From: Selaginella moellendorffii
Taxonomy: Eukaryota; Streptophyta; Lycopodiopsida; Selaginellales; Selaginellaceae
Direction: 5' to 3'
DNA length: 64,000 nt
Assembly (NCBI RefSeq): GCF_000143415.4
Contig: NW_003314306.1
Span: forward strand, 463,698-527,697
This document shows positions 10,807 to 24,700 of the stretch, piece after piece. The notes under the pieces were generated by a model that saw nothing but the letters and a program-made list of their open reading frames with translations, made no database searches and was not told the origin of the DNA. The position numbers and the translations under genes were made by a program. Position 1 is the stretch's first letter, and each line of letters opens with the position of its first letter.

Positions 10807-13800
10807 TCATGCTTGCAGCTCCTTGGCCAGCTCCTTTTTTAGTCTCAGCCTCTTCTTCTTGGAAGGCTTTGTGGACAACGCTGCCACAATGCTCTTCAAG
10901 GCCGACGCGATGCTGATGCTTGCCGGTGGTGGCGAGCTCTCTTGTTTAGTTTCTGCTGCTGGAGGGGTCGTAAGATCATCGATGTCTATCGCCTTCGTGG
11001 CTACTCCAGGTTCTTCTCCTTCGCTGATTACTGCTGGTTTTTCGGTTTTGCTAGCGGCTTTTGGATCCTCTTGTAGCAGCGGACTCTCTTCCTCGCTGGT
11101 GGGAGTCGTTTCCTCGACTTGCTCTTTGTCTTCCTTCTGAGCGTCTGCTAGCTCGTCTTCGACAGTGATGGGAGCTGCGTCATCTGGAGCAGTGATAGCT
11201 TTGTCTTTGGCTGGTGTGAAATCTTCTGGTACTCTTTCAGCTTCTTTCTCTTTCTCTTCCTCTTGAGTTCCTTCGTCTTTGGCAGTGATGGGAGCTGCTT
11301 CGTCTGGAACAATGAGATCTTTGTCTTCGCCTGGTGTGGAAACTTCTGGTACTGCTTTCTCTTTGTCTTCCTCCTGAGTTTCTGCGAGCTGAGTTCCATC
11401 GTCTTCGGCAGTAATGAGAGCTGCTTCGTCTAGAGCAATGTCGCCTTTGTCTTCGGCTGGTGTTGTTGCTTCTTCCTTGTCGTTCTCGTGGACGATGCTT
11501 GTTGTTTCGAGCTCCTTAGCCTTCTGATCCTCGCGATTCTCTGCTGGATGAGTTCCTTCACCAGCAGCTACCGCCGCTTCTTTCTCTTCGTCCGCAGATA
11601 CTATTGTTTCTTCAACTGTTGCTTCTTCATCTTTGCCCGCTTCTTGGTCCGGAAAGGTGACATCTGCGTCGTGAAATTCTTCCTTGTCCGGACTTATACC
11701 TTCTGCTACTTGAGTTTCGTCGTGCACCTCCTCCTTGTCCGGAATTGTATCTCCTGCTACTTGAGTTTCGTTGTGCACCTCTTCCATGTCCGGAATAAGA
11801 GTTTCCTTGTGCACCTCGTCCTTGTCCAGAATTATATCTTCGGCTACTTGAGTTTCGTCGTGCACCTCTTCCTTGTCCGGAATTATATCTTCGGCTACTT
11901 GAGCTTCATCGTGGATCTCTTCTCTGTCTGGAATTATGTCTTCTGCTGTCTGAGTGCTCGTGGAAAGAGCATCCGTTTGGAGAACTGTTGTTTCTTTCTC
12001 TTTCTCTCCGCTTGGATCTTGATCTTCTGCTACTTGAAATCTTTCCTCGCGTTTGTCAGTTGCTTCCATCTCCGAGTTTTCTGCGATCTTAGCCTGAGTT
12101 TCTTCACTGCTCACTGTTTCTTGCACCTTTTCTTCGTCGTCGCCAGCAGCTGGAACATTCCTGTCCACGGCTTCGTCTTTCAAAGGTTCGTGTTCAATCA
12201 GATTTGTTGACTCCTCGGTGTCTCTAATATCTTGCTCGCCTTCTTCAGTCCGACCTTCCACTGGATTTTGGATTGCTTCGTCACCACCTTCGACTGCCTT
12301 GTCCTCCCTGGCTTCGATAGCTCCCTCGACATCTTGGACTGTCGACGGCAAGTCTTCTCCCCCTTTATCATCAGCTTCACTTTGCAGCGTAATCTCCTCG
12401 TGTGGTTTCTCTCCGACTTCTTCAGCAGCTGTGTTCTCAATTCCATCTTGAAGCTCAAGTCCTCTGTCAGCCTCATCTGTCTTTAATAGCCCTTGACTTT
12501 CCAAAACCAGTTCGCCAGCAGACGCTTGATCGTTTCTAGTCGTCTCTTTGCCATCTGCGTCTATTGCTGCTTGATCCTCAGCTCCATCCAACTGTTCTCC
12601 TGCTTGCTTAGTGACCACACTTTCATCTGTTGCTGGTTCAACTTCCACAGCACTGCCTTCGTCTGTATCCTTACTTTCCTGGATGCTATGGTCTTCGGTA
12701 ACTCCAGAGTCCTCCAGCTTCTCAATTTGTGCATCTCTGCCTTCGTCAGCCTCAACTTTGGATTTGGCGTCATCGTCCAAAGTTGTCCCGCTTTCTTCTG
12801 TTGTCATCGTTGGTAGTTCGTCTTCGGTTCTCTTGTCAGCAACGGTATCTTTTGTTTCTTCCGATGATCCGGCAGCTAGTTCGTCGCCCTCGATTTTGTC
12901 TAGAGGTACTGCATCTTCAACGTTGGAACTTTCGACTTCCTGATCAGCCTTGTCTTCGGTTGGTGTCCCGTCAACTTGGTCTTGTCCGTGCAATGTGGTC
13001 TCATTCTCTGCTTCGTGGACTTGCTCAGCCTCGCGTGGTGTTTCTTCAGCCGCTTCTTTCTTGTCTTGAGCATCAGACTCTGGTGCAGCAGATACTTGAT
13101 CAGTTCCATGATCCTCGCCTGCGTCTACTTCGTGATCTCCACTGCTCGTCTTTTCTTCGACACTTTTGCTTCCAGATTCCTCTGCGGCGTCTATCTCCAC
13201 CATCGGTTCTGTTGCTAGTTGTTCCTCACTAACAGTTGCGCTTCCGTCTGGAACAGCTTCCTCGAGTATCCCAGATTTGTCAGCCAGCTCTTCTTTGGCT
13301 TGCACTTTACTTTCTGGATCTTCTGCCACATCGACCAGCTCATCAGCTCGTTCTTCCGTCCCTGTTGTTGATTCCACTGCAGCTTCATCCTCTTTTTCCA
13401 CTTCCCTGTTGTCAGCCATTTGCGATGATGTTCCCTGCTCCTCACCAGGCTTTTCGTTTCCTAGCGACGCAGCATCTGCTTCGTCCGATGCTGCACTCAA
13501 TGCTTGATCTGGGATCTCCTTAGTGACACTCTCTGGTGTTGTTGCAACGTCCTCATTGTGTCTACTGTCAACGGCTGCTGCTGCACCAGTAATCTCCGAC
13601 CCTGCTTCCTCAATTCTCGCGTTTTCATCGACCTTCTCTTTGCTTTCCCCAACTTTATCCTCGCTCTGCGCATCATCGATTTCCTGAGCCTCTGCTGGCT
13701 TTTCGGGATTATTGAGATCTCCAGCCTTCTCATCTTTCTCTTCGATTGTGGTGTTCTTCAAGGGCCTGCTTTCCAGTTGTTCAGAGTCTGCTACTGGTGC

Positions 13801-16800
13801 TTCGTTGTCTGCGTTTCCTGCTGCTTCGACCCTGTCTTCCAGCTGAAGCTCCTCCACTTGTGATTCTTCGTCGCTATTCAGCTCACTGTTTATTACGAGG
13901 TCCCGTGACTCCACCTCAAGTTGTTCTGCTGCTGGCTCTTCACGGTCCTTGGTTTCCTGCTTCTCTAATATCATTTCCGACGTAGATTCATCCGTGTCTG
14001 CTTCATTTGTTGCCGTCGCAGGGACTAGTTCAATCTCCCTTGCTACTTCTGGTGTTTCTGCAGTAGTTTCCATCTGGTCAGGCACTGTGTTTCCAGTCAC
14101 GCCTTCATCATTCGCTGACTCGACGGCTTCAATCTGCTCCATCACCTTAGAAGCGTCCTCGCTCGGTACCGTTTCCTCGATTTTCGCTTCATCGGCTGCT
14201 ACTTCCTTTTCCTCGGGAACTACTCCAATCACCTTAGTCGTCTCGGCCTCCATTTTCATTTCATCGTCCAATGCTTCCTTTTCCTCAGTGCTGGCGACGT
14301 CCTCCTCGATTTGATTACTCGTCTCTAAAGCAGCTGCTGTCTCCTTGATCTTCACGTCATTGTCTGCTGTTCCCTGAATCTTCTCCATCGGTGCTTCTAG
14401 AGAAGTTTCCACCTGGCCTGTTGCTTCCATTTTTACTACAACATCGGCTGTCTCGTCCTCGTTTGTGGCAGCTGCTATTTCTGAGAGATCTTCTACCTGG
14501 CTAGGCACTGTTTCCTCGACCTTCTCTTCATCTGCCGTCTCAGAAGTTGATATACACTCTGTGGCCGCTTCCACAGGATCGAGTGGTTTCTCCTCGTTTG
14601 GGATCGTTTTCTCAACTGGACTCGCATCAGTTTGTTCCTGCTGGACGGTCATTGATTCCTCCTCTGATTGTTGTTCCTCAGCATTCAATGATGTCTCTTC
14701 GAGGCTTGGTGATGGCTCGACTTCGACAGGGCTTCGTTCCGTAGTCTCTACTTCAGCGGGTTCTTCTGTAGTAAGTGGCTCGCTTGCTGCTTCTCCGGTT
14801 CCAGCTTCTTCCGATCCAGCTTCCACTTTTGTAGCCTGCTCCAACGGGTTGATATCAGCTTCGGGAGTTTGAACTGGCGCTCCGATTGTTGTAAGTTCTT
14901 CTGGGGCTATAGGTTGTTCGTCAACTTTTGCCTCCTCAGGGTCAGCGGGCGTTGCTTCTTTTTCCTTCGCTGGAACATCTTCTTCTGCTGTTGGATTCTC
15001 CACCTCGGTCGGTTTTGGTTCTTCCTCCACAGGTGCGTTTACTTCCTCCGTTGACTTGTCAACTGGCGTTGTTTGATCCACACTTTGTTCTGGTGTACTC
15101 TCTGCTGGTGCTTGCATAAGATCGGCTGCTTTCTCGGCCTCGTCTGGCGTTGCTTCCTCGACTGGATTCTCATCAGCTTGTCTTGGCTCTACGGCCGGCG
15201 ATATTTCACTGTCTTCCAGCGTGGTTTCAATCCTCTCTGCCTCGGCATTCAGTGAAGTCTCTTCGAGGCTTGGTTGTGGCTCGGTTTCGGCAGGAATTGG
15301 TTCGAGTTCCACGGTTTCGACCTTGGTGGTATCACCTGTGACGAGTGGCTCGGTTTCGGCAGGAATTGGTTCGGGTTCAACGGTTTCAGCCTTGGCGGGA
15401 TCACCTGAGATGAGTGGCTTGGTTTCAGCAGGGATTGGTTCGGGTTCCACGGTTTCAACCTTGGCGGGATCACCTGTGATGAGTGGCTCGCTTTCAGGGA
15501 TTGCGCTGTCTCCGTTTCCACCTTCTTCCGATCTGGCTACTTCCAGTGTTGGTGCTTCAACAAGTTCCTCCAGCGGCTTGATGTCAGCTTCGGGAGTTTC
15601 CACTGGCGCTCCGATGCTTGTAATAGAATTTAACTCGTCTATCAACGCAGCGTCTGTGCTGTCGCCAGCCTCTGGAAATATAACTTGTTCGTCGACTTTT
15701 TCCTCCTCTGTAGAAGCTGGTTGTTCTTCGGTGCTTGGTGTTTCGGTCAACTCTTCCCTGGGAGGTTTGGAAGTCTCGGCTGTTGTCTCATCCACATTTT
15801 GATGAGTGGCTTCTGCAGATGTCTCCACAGGTTCAACAACTTTCTCTTCCGGAGCTTCAACAAGCTCCTCCTCAGCTCGTTCTTCTGGAAAAGTTGTAGC
15901 AGCTTCTTCATCCCCGCCCGTTGCTACAGCTGGTTTGTGTGTTTCAAGAGCTATTTCCTGCTCCATCACTTCAACTGGCTCGTCCATAGCTGTTTCGTTC
16001 GGTTGAGACGGTTCTTGTGTCTCTACAGAAGTATCCAGCTCGCCAGCCACTGTCTCTTCAGCTTTTACATCGTTTGTTGTTTCCGGAATCTCCTCCACCA
16101 CCTTTGGTGCCTTTACTGTTTCTGAGAAAGTGTTTTCCTGGCCAGCCACTGTTTCCTCTTCATCAACCAGCTCCTTATTTTCTGTCACTGTTTCGCCAAG
16201 CACAGTATTTCCTTCGTGATCGGCTGCAACTTCATCCACCACCAGTGTTTCTATAGAAGTCTCCAAGTCACTAGGCATTGTTTCCTTAGTACTATTTTCA
16301 TGATCGGCTGCTTCCATCTCCTTTGGTGTTTCTAAAGATGCTTGCACGTCAGTTTCCTCGACCTGTTCTTTACTATCGGATGTTGTTTCCTTCTCGTCAG
16401 CGATGGCAGTCTGATCAGACACTGTTTCCTTAACTCCATCGTCCACTGGTTCCGTTTCCTCCGTGCCTGCAACGACTGCTGGTGTCTCAACACTCGTTCC
16501 TGTACCATCCTCTGTTTTCTTTTCCTCGTTGCTAGCGTCGTTTTCATGCGGAGTAACTTCTTCAGAAACTGTTTCTAAAGAAGTTTCTACCGCGTCCGAG
16601 AGTGTTTTGTCATTCGTTTCGTCATTATTCCCTTGTTCCTTCTCAGTGTTCCTGGCTCCACTTTCCTCCATCGCTTCCACCTTAACATCTTCATCAGGAA
16701 CAGTAAGCTCGCGTTCCCCATCAGGCAAGCTTTGACGCTCAATATCCTCTGTTATTTCAGCTACCGTATCCACGATGTCATCTCCTGCTGTGCCTTCAGT

Positions 16801-17956
16801 CGCTGAATCTTCTTGGCCATGATCTCCAGAGTTTCTTGCTGCATCAACAGTTACTGCTTCTTCAACCATGTCCGACTTTTCTTGCAAATCACTTCCGTCG
16901 CTTGTCGCTGGAATCGAGGCCAAAGTATCAACATCAGCTGCTGCTCCAACTTCTTCTTTCGCACTCGAGTTCTCCGGATTACCTCCCACTTCCAATGACG
17001 ATGTCCCTTCGGCTACTGTTTCATTCTCATGTTGACTACTCTGTTCCTCGATCTGATGTTCCAAATGACTTCCAGGGGACTTCTCTTCGTCAGGGATCTG
17101 GGCATCACTTTCTGCACGAGGTGCTGCTTGTTCGCTTGTTCCAACTTCGATGCCACCTTTTCCACTATCGTGAAAACTTTCATCAGAAGTGTTCCTGTTC
17201 TCAGATTCCCCGACGACTGATCCGCTTTCCTCTTCAGTTTTCGCTGAATTATCAACCTCGGCCAGACTTGGTTCGTCTAACTTGAGTTGATCCTTGCTTT
17301 GCTGTGGATCTGTTTCTTCCAGTGACTCTTGTCCACTCCCATTTTTCGTTACCTCTGCTACTCGATCCTCGGCTTCTAGCTTACTTCCAAGAGTCTGATC
17401 TTCGAGAAGAACCTTACCATCAAGATCTTCGCTTGCTACGTCCGTTTGTGAACTTGCCTTGTCTTCGTCGACACGATCTTTCACAACCTCTTGTACCCCG
17501 TGCTCGACTGGAGCAGGTTCCTCGACTGGGTTCATCTCAGCTCCTTCTCCGTCATCTTTACTTGCAATTAACGCTTGACCACCATTTTCTTCGACTTTAT
17601 CCACAAGTTTCTTCTCGTCCAGAGGTTCCACTAAAACAGCCGCCGGATTCTCTTCCTCAGACTTACCATCTTCGACAGGCTTTGATTCTTTTTCTCCAGA
17701 TCTAACGCTTAAGTCCTTTTTACTCTGATCACTGTCTACTCCACTCTTCTCCTTATCCAAAAAACTAACGCCGCTCAAAGAACTATTCTCACTCTTGCTT
17801 TCTAAAGCTAAGCCTTCGATGGCGATGCTCTCTTCGGCAGCCTACGAGAAGAATGCGATAGAAAAATCAAAATCTTGCCACTAAAATCTTATGCTAAAGA
17901 TCTCTAAGCCATACCTGGATCGCGTCGCTATTTACTTCCGCATCATCTAGGCCCAT
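10807..17956 (-). CDS. Giant acidic low-complexity protein 1 (about 2,358 aa, 2 exons), function unknown
   Basis: I do not recognise a family. Exon 1 is 17915-17956 (MGLDDAEVNSDAIQ, in a good GCCATGGG context). A 73-nt intron follows, then one 7,035-nt exon (10807-17841). The protein is built almost wholly of Glu, Asp, Thr, Ser, Ala, Val and Pro, with few aromatics or cysteines, so it should be intrinsically disordered and strongly negative. It ends in a short basic tail with KPSKKKRLRLKKELAKELQA. Internal repeats include a ~25-aa unit (GDPAKVETVEPEPIPAETE), a ~19-aa unit (AEDIIPDKEEVHDETQV) and a ~40-aa unit (DEAAPITA). A block about 300 residues long matches the C-terminal part of the neighbouring giant gene (HQNVDETTAE, EEQPAS, EQVIFPE, TPEADIKPLEEL, DPAKVETVEPEPIP, STPEQSVDQTT), so the pair arose by tandem duplication. 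No membrane segment or domain is seen. Confidence 0.75.
11110..11470 (-). repeat. ~40-aa coding repeat, 3 diverged copies, in acidic gene 1
   Basis: Three in-frame copies of a roughly 120-bp unit encode variants of EDKxxIxxDEAAxITAEDxGTQ followed by Glu/Lys-rich linkers. The copies are imperfect, showing an old expansion within the exon. Confidence 0.75.
11640..11950 (-). repeat. ~19-aa coding repeat, about 6 copies, in acidic gene 1
   Basis: About six in-frame units of roughly 57 bp encode variants of AEDIIPDKEEVHDETQV. Some copies are shortened (LIPDMEEVHNETQV) or altered at the start (AEGISPDKEEFHD). Only this gene of the pair carries this array, so it expanded after or independently of the duplication. 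Confidence 0.8.
15265..15490 (-). repeat. ~25-aa coding repeat, 3 copies, in acidic gene 1
   Basis: Three consecutive 75-bp-scale units encode EPLxxGDPAKxETVEPEPIPAET with few changes. The neighbouring giant gene has a single copy of the same unit (near 19345-19415). The array therefore expanded in one paralogue. Confidence 0.85.
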
Positions 17957-18712
17957 GGCAGAGGTATTCGATCAAAAACAGCACCACGGATCGATCGATC
18001 CTCCAATGAAAGAACAGATTCCGCCTCTGCTCCAAAAATCAAGCCCGGGATCGCAAAGATCGAACCGAAACTCGATCGATCGCTCGCCAGGCGCCAAGGA
18101 AAACCTATCTAGATCCACTGAGAAGAAATAATCGCCCTAAAATCTCATCATATATCCACATACACCGCCAACGTCTTGTCTCCTACAATATTCCTTCCAG
18201 AAAGGAATCGGATCAAAAAAATTGGGCGGGAAAATGCTTGCGTGTCAGGTCCACATGGCCCAGCATCTATCCACATCACCTTTCTTTTTGGTCGGCACCG
18301 TCCAAACTGTCCTCCACCCTGGCATGGGCCACACAGAGCTAGCTGTCCAGTCATTCTTTTCTCTTTTTTCCTGGCCACTAGGTGGAGAAGTTTAAATGGA
18401 GGATGATGTGGGCAATCCAAAAGGTGGCAAAGATTGGAATCCAAATTCTAAAAGATATTCACACCGACATAAAGCTGTCCAAGCTGACAATGATCTTTAG
18501 AATAGTTCTTTGGTTGCATGCAAGCTAGCATTTATATTCCTTCCCACCACATCGGCGAGAATAATATACAGAGCTTATCAACCAAACACAATTTTCTTTA
18601 TACTATATAACTGTATGTACAGAGCTTCTTATCCAAACCATGAGCTCTCCGTAGAGAGAGCTGTTTCGCGTTTTTCAGTTATTTCATATTGGCTCTGTGT
18701 TTTGTCATGCGA
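17957..18712. promoter_or_regulatory. Spacer between the two giant acidic genes, with an E2F-like site
   Basis: This 756-bp gap holds the 5' flank of acidic gene 1 and the 3' flank of acidic gene 2. GGGCGGGAAAA near 18225-18235 (TTTTCCCGCCC on the other strand) fits the E2F consensus TTTSSCGC, about 270 bp upstream of the gene 1 start. No ORF in the gap looks coding. Confidence 0.35.
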
Positions 18713-21700
18713 TCAACTGCTTGCTTCTACTTTTGCTGTTTCATCTGATAGTTTTGTTTCCGAGGTTGTTTCGTGATGGGCTGGTTCAACAAAGTCAACG
18801 GGCTTGTCTTCCTGAGATTCTTTCGTAGTTTCAGTTTCGGTTTTGCTTTCACGTTCGGTTTCGGTTTCAGGTTCTGCTGGCATCTCATCCTCGTGCGTCT
18901 CATGGTTTGCTTCCTCTGCAATTGACTTTGGGTTTGACGTCAGCTCTTCCACTTTTTCAGGGTCAGCAGCCGTTGACATTGTACTCTCTTCTTCTTTCTT
19001 GGTAGGAACGTCTTCTGCTACTGCTGCTGAATTCTCCACCTCGGTCGCTTGTGGTTCATCGTCCAAACTTGGTGCGTTTACTTCCTCCGTTGACTTCTCG
19101 CCAAGGTCAACTAGTGTTGTTTGATCCACACTTTGTTCTGGTGTACTTTGTTCTAGTGTAGTATCTGCTGGTGCATTCTCAACCTCATCTGGCGCTGTTT
19201 CCACGACTGGATTCTCGTCAGCTTGTCCCGGCTCTAGGGCCGCTAGTACTTCGTTGTCTTTCGGAGTGGTTTCAATCTGCTCTGGCTCCTCAACTGGTTC
19301 GTGTTCCGCGGCATTCAGTGGAGTCTCCTCGAGGCTTGGTGCTGTCTCGGTTTCGCCAGGGATTGGTTCGGGTTCCACGGTTTCAACCTTGGCGGGATCA
19401 CCTGTGATGAGTGGCTGGCTTTCCGGCATTGCACGGTCTCCGGTTCCAGCTTCTTCAGATCCGGCTACTTCCAGGCTTGGTGCATCAAGTTCTTCCAGTG
19501 GCTTGATGTCAGCTTCGGGAGTTTCCGCTGGGTCTTCCACCGCCGCTTCAATGTTTGTAGTAGGATTTGATTCTTCTATTGATGCAGCGTCTGTGCTCTC
19601 GCCACCTTCTGGGAATATAACTTGTTCGCCAACTTTTTCCTCCTCTACCGAAGCTGGTTGTTCTTCTGTGCTTGGTGTTTCAATAGACTCTTCCGTGGGA
19701 GATTTGGAACTCTCGGCTGTTGTTTCATCCACATTTTGATGCGACACTTCCTTGGGTTCTCCAGGCGTCTCCACAACTCCAGCAGCATTCTCTTCTGCAG
19801 TTCCAACGAGCTTCTCCTCAGCTGGTTCATGTGGAGGAATTGTAACAGCTTGTTCTGGCTCTTGTATCTCTAGAGCTCTTTCCTCCTCCTGTGCTTCAGC
19901 AGGCTTGTCCATTTCAGTAGCTGGTTTGTTCAGACCAGTCGTTTGATCAGCCAGTTCCTGTGTGTCGTCCTCTACGTGTTTCTCTGCAGGCTCCTCCATT
20001 GGTTCATCTGCTTGAGCTGCTGCCTCTGTTTCAAGAGTTTTGTCATCTTCCGTCGTGGCAGCCGGTTCCTTTGCTTCCAGTTCCTGTGTTTCATTGTTGG
20101 TTGTCTCGTGCTTTTCCGGAATCTCCTGTTTTAGTTCGTCCGGCTTCGTAGTTTGGACTGCTTCTTGTGTCACAGGAGTTCCTTCAGAAGGCTCCACCAT
20201 TGCAGGAACTGGCTCATCCACACTGGTTAATTCTGCAGCTGGTTCATCCAAACTAGTTCTTTCAGCTTGCTCCTGTGTCTCACTGGCTGGTTCGTCTACT
20301 TGTTTTTCAGGAACCTCCACTGGATCATCCATCACGACCGCTGGATCGAGCTCGTCCTTGCTCGTTACTGGTTCCTGTGTTTCAAGAGCTCTTTCGTCTG
20401 CTTCTTGTTCCCCGGGCTCTTCCACAGTCACAGCTGGTTGTGGTTCCTCACTTGGTGTTTGAGCAACTGTTTCCTCTTCAGCCTGTTTCAGAACTTCAAC
20501 AGGCTCATTAGCTGGTTCATCCACAGCTGGCGTCTCAAGAAGTGGCTCTTCTGAAGCTGTGTCTTCAGCAGGTTCCTCTAACTTAGCAGCTGCTTCCTCC
20601 TCGCTTGTCGTTTGAACCGTTTCAGGAACTGCTTGTTGTTCTGGAAGTTCGCCTGGCTCATTTGGAGTAGGAGCTGGTTCATCCGCAACTGGCTGGTGAA
20701 CTTCAACAGGCTCCTCCACGGAAGATGGTTCTTTCTCACTCGTTTGATCCTTTGCATGTTGCTCTGGAACTTCGACTGGTTCAGCATCTAGAGTAGAAGC
20801 TGGTTGATCCACAACCGGCTCATCCGCCACCACAGATGATGGTTCCTTCTCACTCGTCGTTTCATCCTCTGCAAGTTGCTCCAAAACTTCAACTGGCTCA
20901 ACATCTAGATGCGAAGCTGGTTGATCCACAACCGGCTCGTCTGCCACCACAGAAGATGGTTCCTTCTCACTCGTCGTCTCAACAGTCTGGTCCTCTGCAT
21001 GTTGTTCTTGAACTTCAACTGGCTCAGCATCTAGAGTAGAAGCCGGTTGATCCACAACTGGCTCGTCTGCCACCACAGAAGATGGTTCCTTCTCACTTGT
21101 CGTTTCATCCTTTGCAAGTTGTTCCGGAACTTCGACTGGCTCAGCATCTAGATGTGAAGCTGGTTGATCCACAACTGGCTCGTCGGCCACCACAGAAGAT
21201 GGTTCCTTCTCACTTGTTTCAACAGTCGAAGATGGTTCCTTCTCACTTGTCGTTTCATCCTTTGCAAGTTGTTCTGGAACTTCGACCGGCTCAGCATCTG
21301 GTTGATCCACAACTGGCTCGTCCGCCACCACAGAAGATGATTCCTTCTCACTCGCAACGGTCTCGTCCTCTGCAAGTTGTTCCGGAACTTCGACTGGAAC
21401 TTCAACTGGCTTTGCATCTAGAGTAGAAGCTGGTTGATCCACAACTGGCTCGTCCGAAGCTGTGACTTCAACGGGTTCCACCACCAAAGAAGATGGTTCC
21501 TTCTCACTCGTTGTTTCAATAGTCTCATCCTCTGCATGTTCTTCTGGAACTTCGACTGGCTCTGGATCTGGTTGATTCACAACTGACTCATCCGAAGCTG
21601 TAACTTCCACCGGTTCCAATGGTTCCTTCGTAGTTTCATCCTCTGCATGTTGCTCTGGAACTTCGACTGCCTCACCTAGAGCAGAAGCTGGTTCATCCAC

Positions 21701-24700
21701 AACTTGCTCGTCGGCCATAGAAGGTGGTTCCTTCTCACGAGTCGTTTGAACAGTCTCATCCTCTGCATGTTGTTTTGGAAGTTCGACTGGCTCAGCATCT
21801 AGCGTAGAAGCTGGTTGATCCAGAACTGCGTCCGAAGCTGTGACTTCAGCAGGTTCCTCCACCACCAATGGTTCCCTCTTGCTCGTGGTCTCATCCTCTG
21901 CATGTTGCTCTGGAACTTCGACTGCCTCACCTAGAGCAGAAGCTGGTTCATCCACAACTGGCTCGTCCAAAGCTGTGGCTTCCTCCGCCATAGAAGATGG
22001 TTCTTTCTCACTAGTCTCATCCTTTGCATGTTGTTCCGGGACTTCGACTGGCATAGCAGCTTGTTCATCCACGGGGGATGTCTCAACGGGCTCCTCCAAA
22101 GTTTCGACTTCGGCAGGCTCCTCCTCACGTGTTGCTTGAACTGTTTCCGTCACCAGTTCTTCTGGATGTTGTCCTGGAACTTCAACAGGTTCATCTTGAG
22201 TAGGAGCTGGTTCGTCCACGACGGGTGACTTTACTGGCTCTTCAGGAGCCTCCTCCAACTTAGCTGATGGTTCCTCCTTGCTCGTGGTTGGAGCTATTTC
22301 ATCCTCTAAATGCTGTTCCGGAACTTTGACAGGATATGAAGCTTCAACTTCAGCAGGCTCCTCCACATTAGCAGATGGTTCCTCCTCGCTCGTCGTTGGA
22401 ACTGTTTCAACCCCCGGTTCCTTCAAATCTTGTTCTGGAACTTCGACAGGTTCATCTCGAGTAGGAGCTGGTTCATCCACGACAGGTGCCTCCGCTGGCT
22501 CTTCCAAAGCTTCACCTTCCTCCAGCTTAGCAGTTGATGGTTCCTCAGTCACGAGTTCCTTCAAATTTTGTTCTAAAACTTCAGCAGGCTCGTGAGCTGG
22601 TTCGTCCACGGGGGATGTCTCCACCGGCTCTTGCGAAGCTTCACCATCAGCAGGTTCCTTCAACTTACCCTCGGCTGGATCCTCCACAGTCGTTGTCTCT
22701 GGCGTCCCAAGAGCTGGTTTTTCAGCCTCGGCTGGTTCCTCCACAGTCGTCGTCTCTGGCGTCCCAAGAGCTCGTTCTTCAACCTCGGCTGGTTCCTCCA
22801 CAGTCGTCGTCTCTGGCGGCTCAAGAGCTCGTTCTTCAACCTCGGCTGGTTCCTCCGCAGTCGTCGTCTTTGGCGTCCCAAGAGCTGGTTGTTCAACCTC
22901 GGCTGTTTCCATAGTTGGTTCTTGTTCTTCCGTTTTTGCTTCAACAGTTTCCTCTAAAGCTGGCTCAGAGGCTGCTGCTTCCTCTTTACCAATAGCGTCA
23001 TCCGTAGTTGACGTAGTAGTATCCAGCTTATCCTCGGCCGGTTTCTCCGTCTCTGGCGTCCCATCTTCAACCTCGGCTGGTTCCATCGTCCCGATGGTTA
23101 GTTCTTGCAGATCACGATCCGTTGATGCTGGTTCTTCTGCTTTTCCTTCAACAGGTTCCTCCAAAGCTGGCTCAGATATTGTTGCGTCCTCTTTACCAAT
23201 AGCGTCATCCATAGTCTCCAACTCATCCTCGGCTGGTTCTTCCACTGTCGTCCCAAGAGCTGGTTCTTCAACCTCGGGCGGTTTCTCCGTCTCTGGCGTC
23301 TCATCTTCAACCTCGGCTGGTTCCATTGTCCCGATGGTTGGTTCTTGCAGATCACGATCAGTTGATGCTGGTTCTTCTGATTTTCCTTCAACAGGTTCCT
23401 CCAAACCTGGCTCAGATGCTGTTGCATCCTCTTTACCAATAGCGTCATCCATAGTCTCCAACTCATCCTCGGCTGGTTCTTCCACTGTCGTTGTCTCTGG
23501 CGTCCCAAGAGCTGGTTCTTCAACCTCGGCTGGTTCCATTGTCTCGATGGTTGGTTCTTGCAGATCACGATCAGTTGATGCTGGTTCTTCAGCCAAAGTC
23601 ACTGGTTGATCAGTGCTCTCTTCAACCACGCTAGGAGGCTCAGCTTTGGCTTCAAGAACTTGATACTCAGGTTCTTCCGCAGCTTCAACTTGAGGCTCAT
23701 CTGCTAGTGATTTCGTTCGTTCAGTTTCTTCACCAGTTTCTTCCTGCGTCTCGGCAGTTGGCGCTGCTTCAACACTTGTTTCAACTCCCGTGTCCTCTTT
23801 CCTGTCAAGTTCAGCCCCAGCCTTCTCATCTGAAACAGCTTCCACGGTTGGAGCAGCGTCGTCAACTGTTGCATCGGGTGAAACTTCAGTTTCGACGTCA
23901 GGAGCGGAGCTCGTAACCTCGGAGTTCTCCGTGATATCAGGTGCCGTTGTCGCAGGAATATTAAAAGTTTCCGGTGCAACTTCTCTAGACTCTTCGTTTG
24001 GTTCGAGAGTATCCTCTTCCTTGACCTCCAAAGTATCAGGTCCTTGAGCTCCAGCCGTTTCTGGAGGAGGCTCGACGCCTCCTTCTTCACTTAGCACAGC
24101 CTCTTCAGACGGTGTAGCGTCAAGAGCCACTGTCGTGTCTTCTAACGCAGAACTTTCCTCACTCTCAACAGGCTGAGTAGTAGAAGCAGCCGCTTTAGCA
24201 CCTGTTTCCTCCGGCAAGCTCACTGGAGCTGCTTCTTCTTTCGCAGCACCGGCACTGTCCAAATTGGTTTCCTCGCTCACAGGTTCTTCACGATCCTTTG
24301 ACTCAACCTCAATCTTGCTATCTTCAACCTGTGGCGTCTCTTCTTCAGTTGGAATTTCTTCCGTTTTTTCTTCCATTGGCGGCACAATTTCGGCCTGAGC
24401 AGCACTCTCGCTGTCCACTTTTTCCTCAACTTGAGGAGGAGCTTCGTCCATTTGCAGTTCTTTGTCACCGCTAGACACATTGTCGGTTTCATGCATGGTT
24501 TCTGGTGTAGCAGCCTCGAACTCTTCGGCTTGAGTAGGAACTTCTTCCGTTTTCCCTTGATTATCTTTGCTTTCAGGCACTTTGTCGACTGTCTCTGCCG
24601 CCAGAGTTTCCTCCGCTTTCGGTTCGGTTTCTTCGACCTCGGCCTCGATGTGGGTTTCCGGCATCTGTTCGGGTTGATCGACATCTTCAGCTTTAACTTC

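Noticed and set aside
10823-17705. Many plus-strand ORFs of 60-240 codons opposite acidic gene 1
   Set aside because: They are the complement of Glu/Asp/Ser/Thr-rich codons, giving Leu/Phe/Ser-rich shadows with no motifs.
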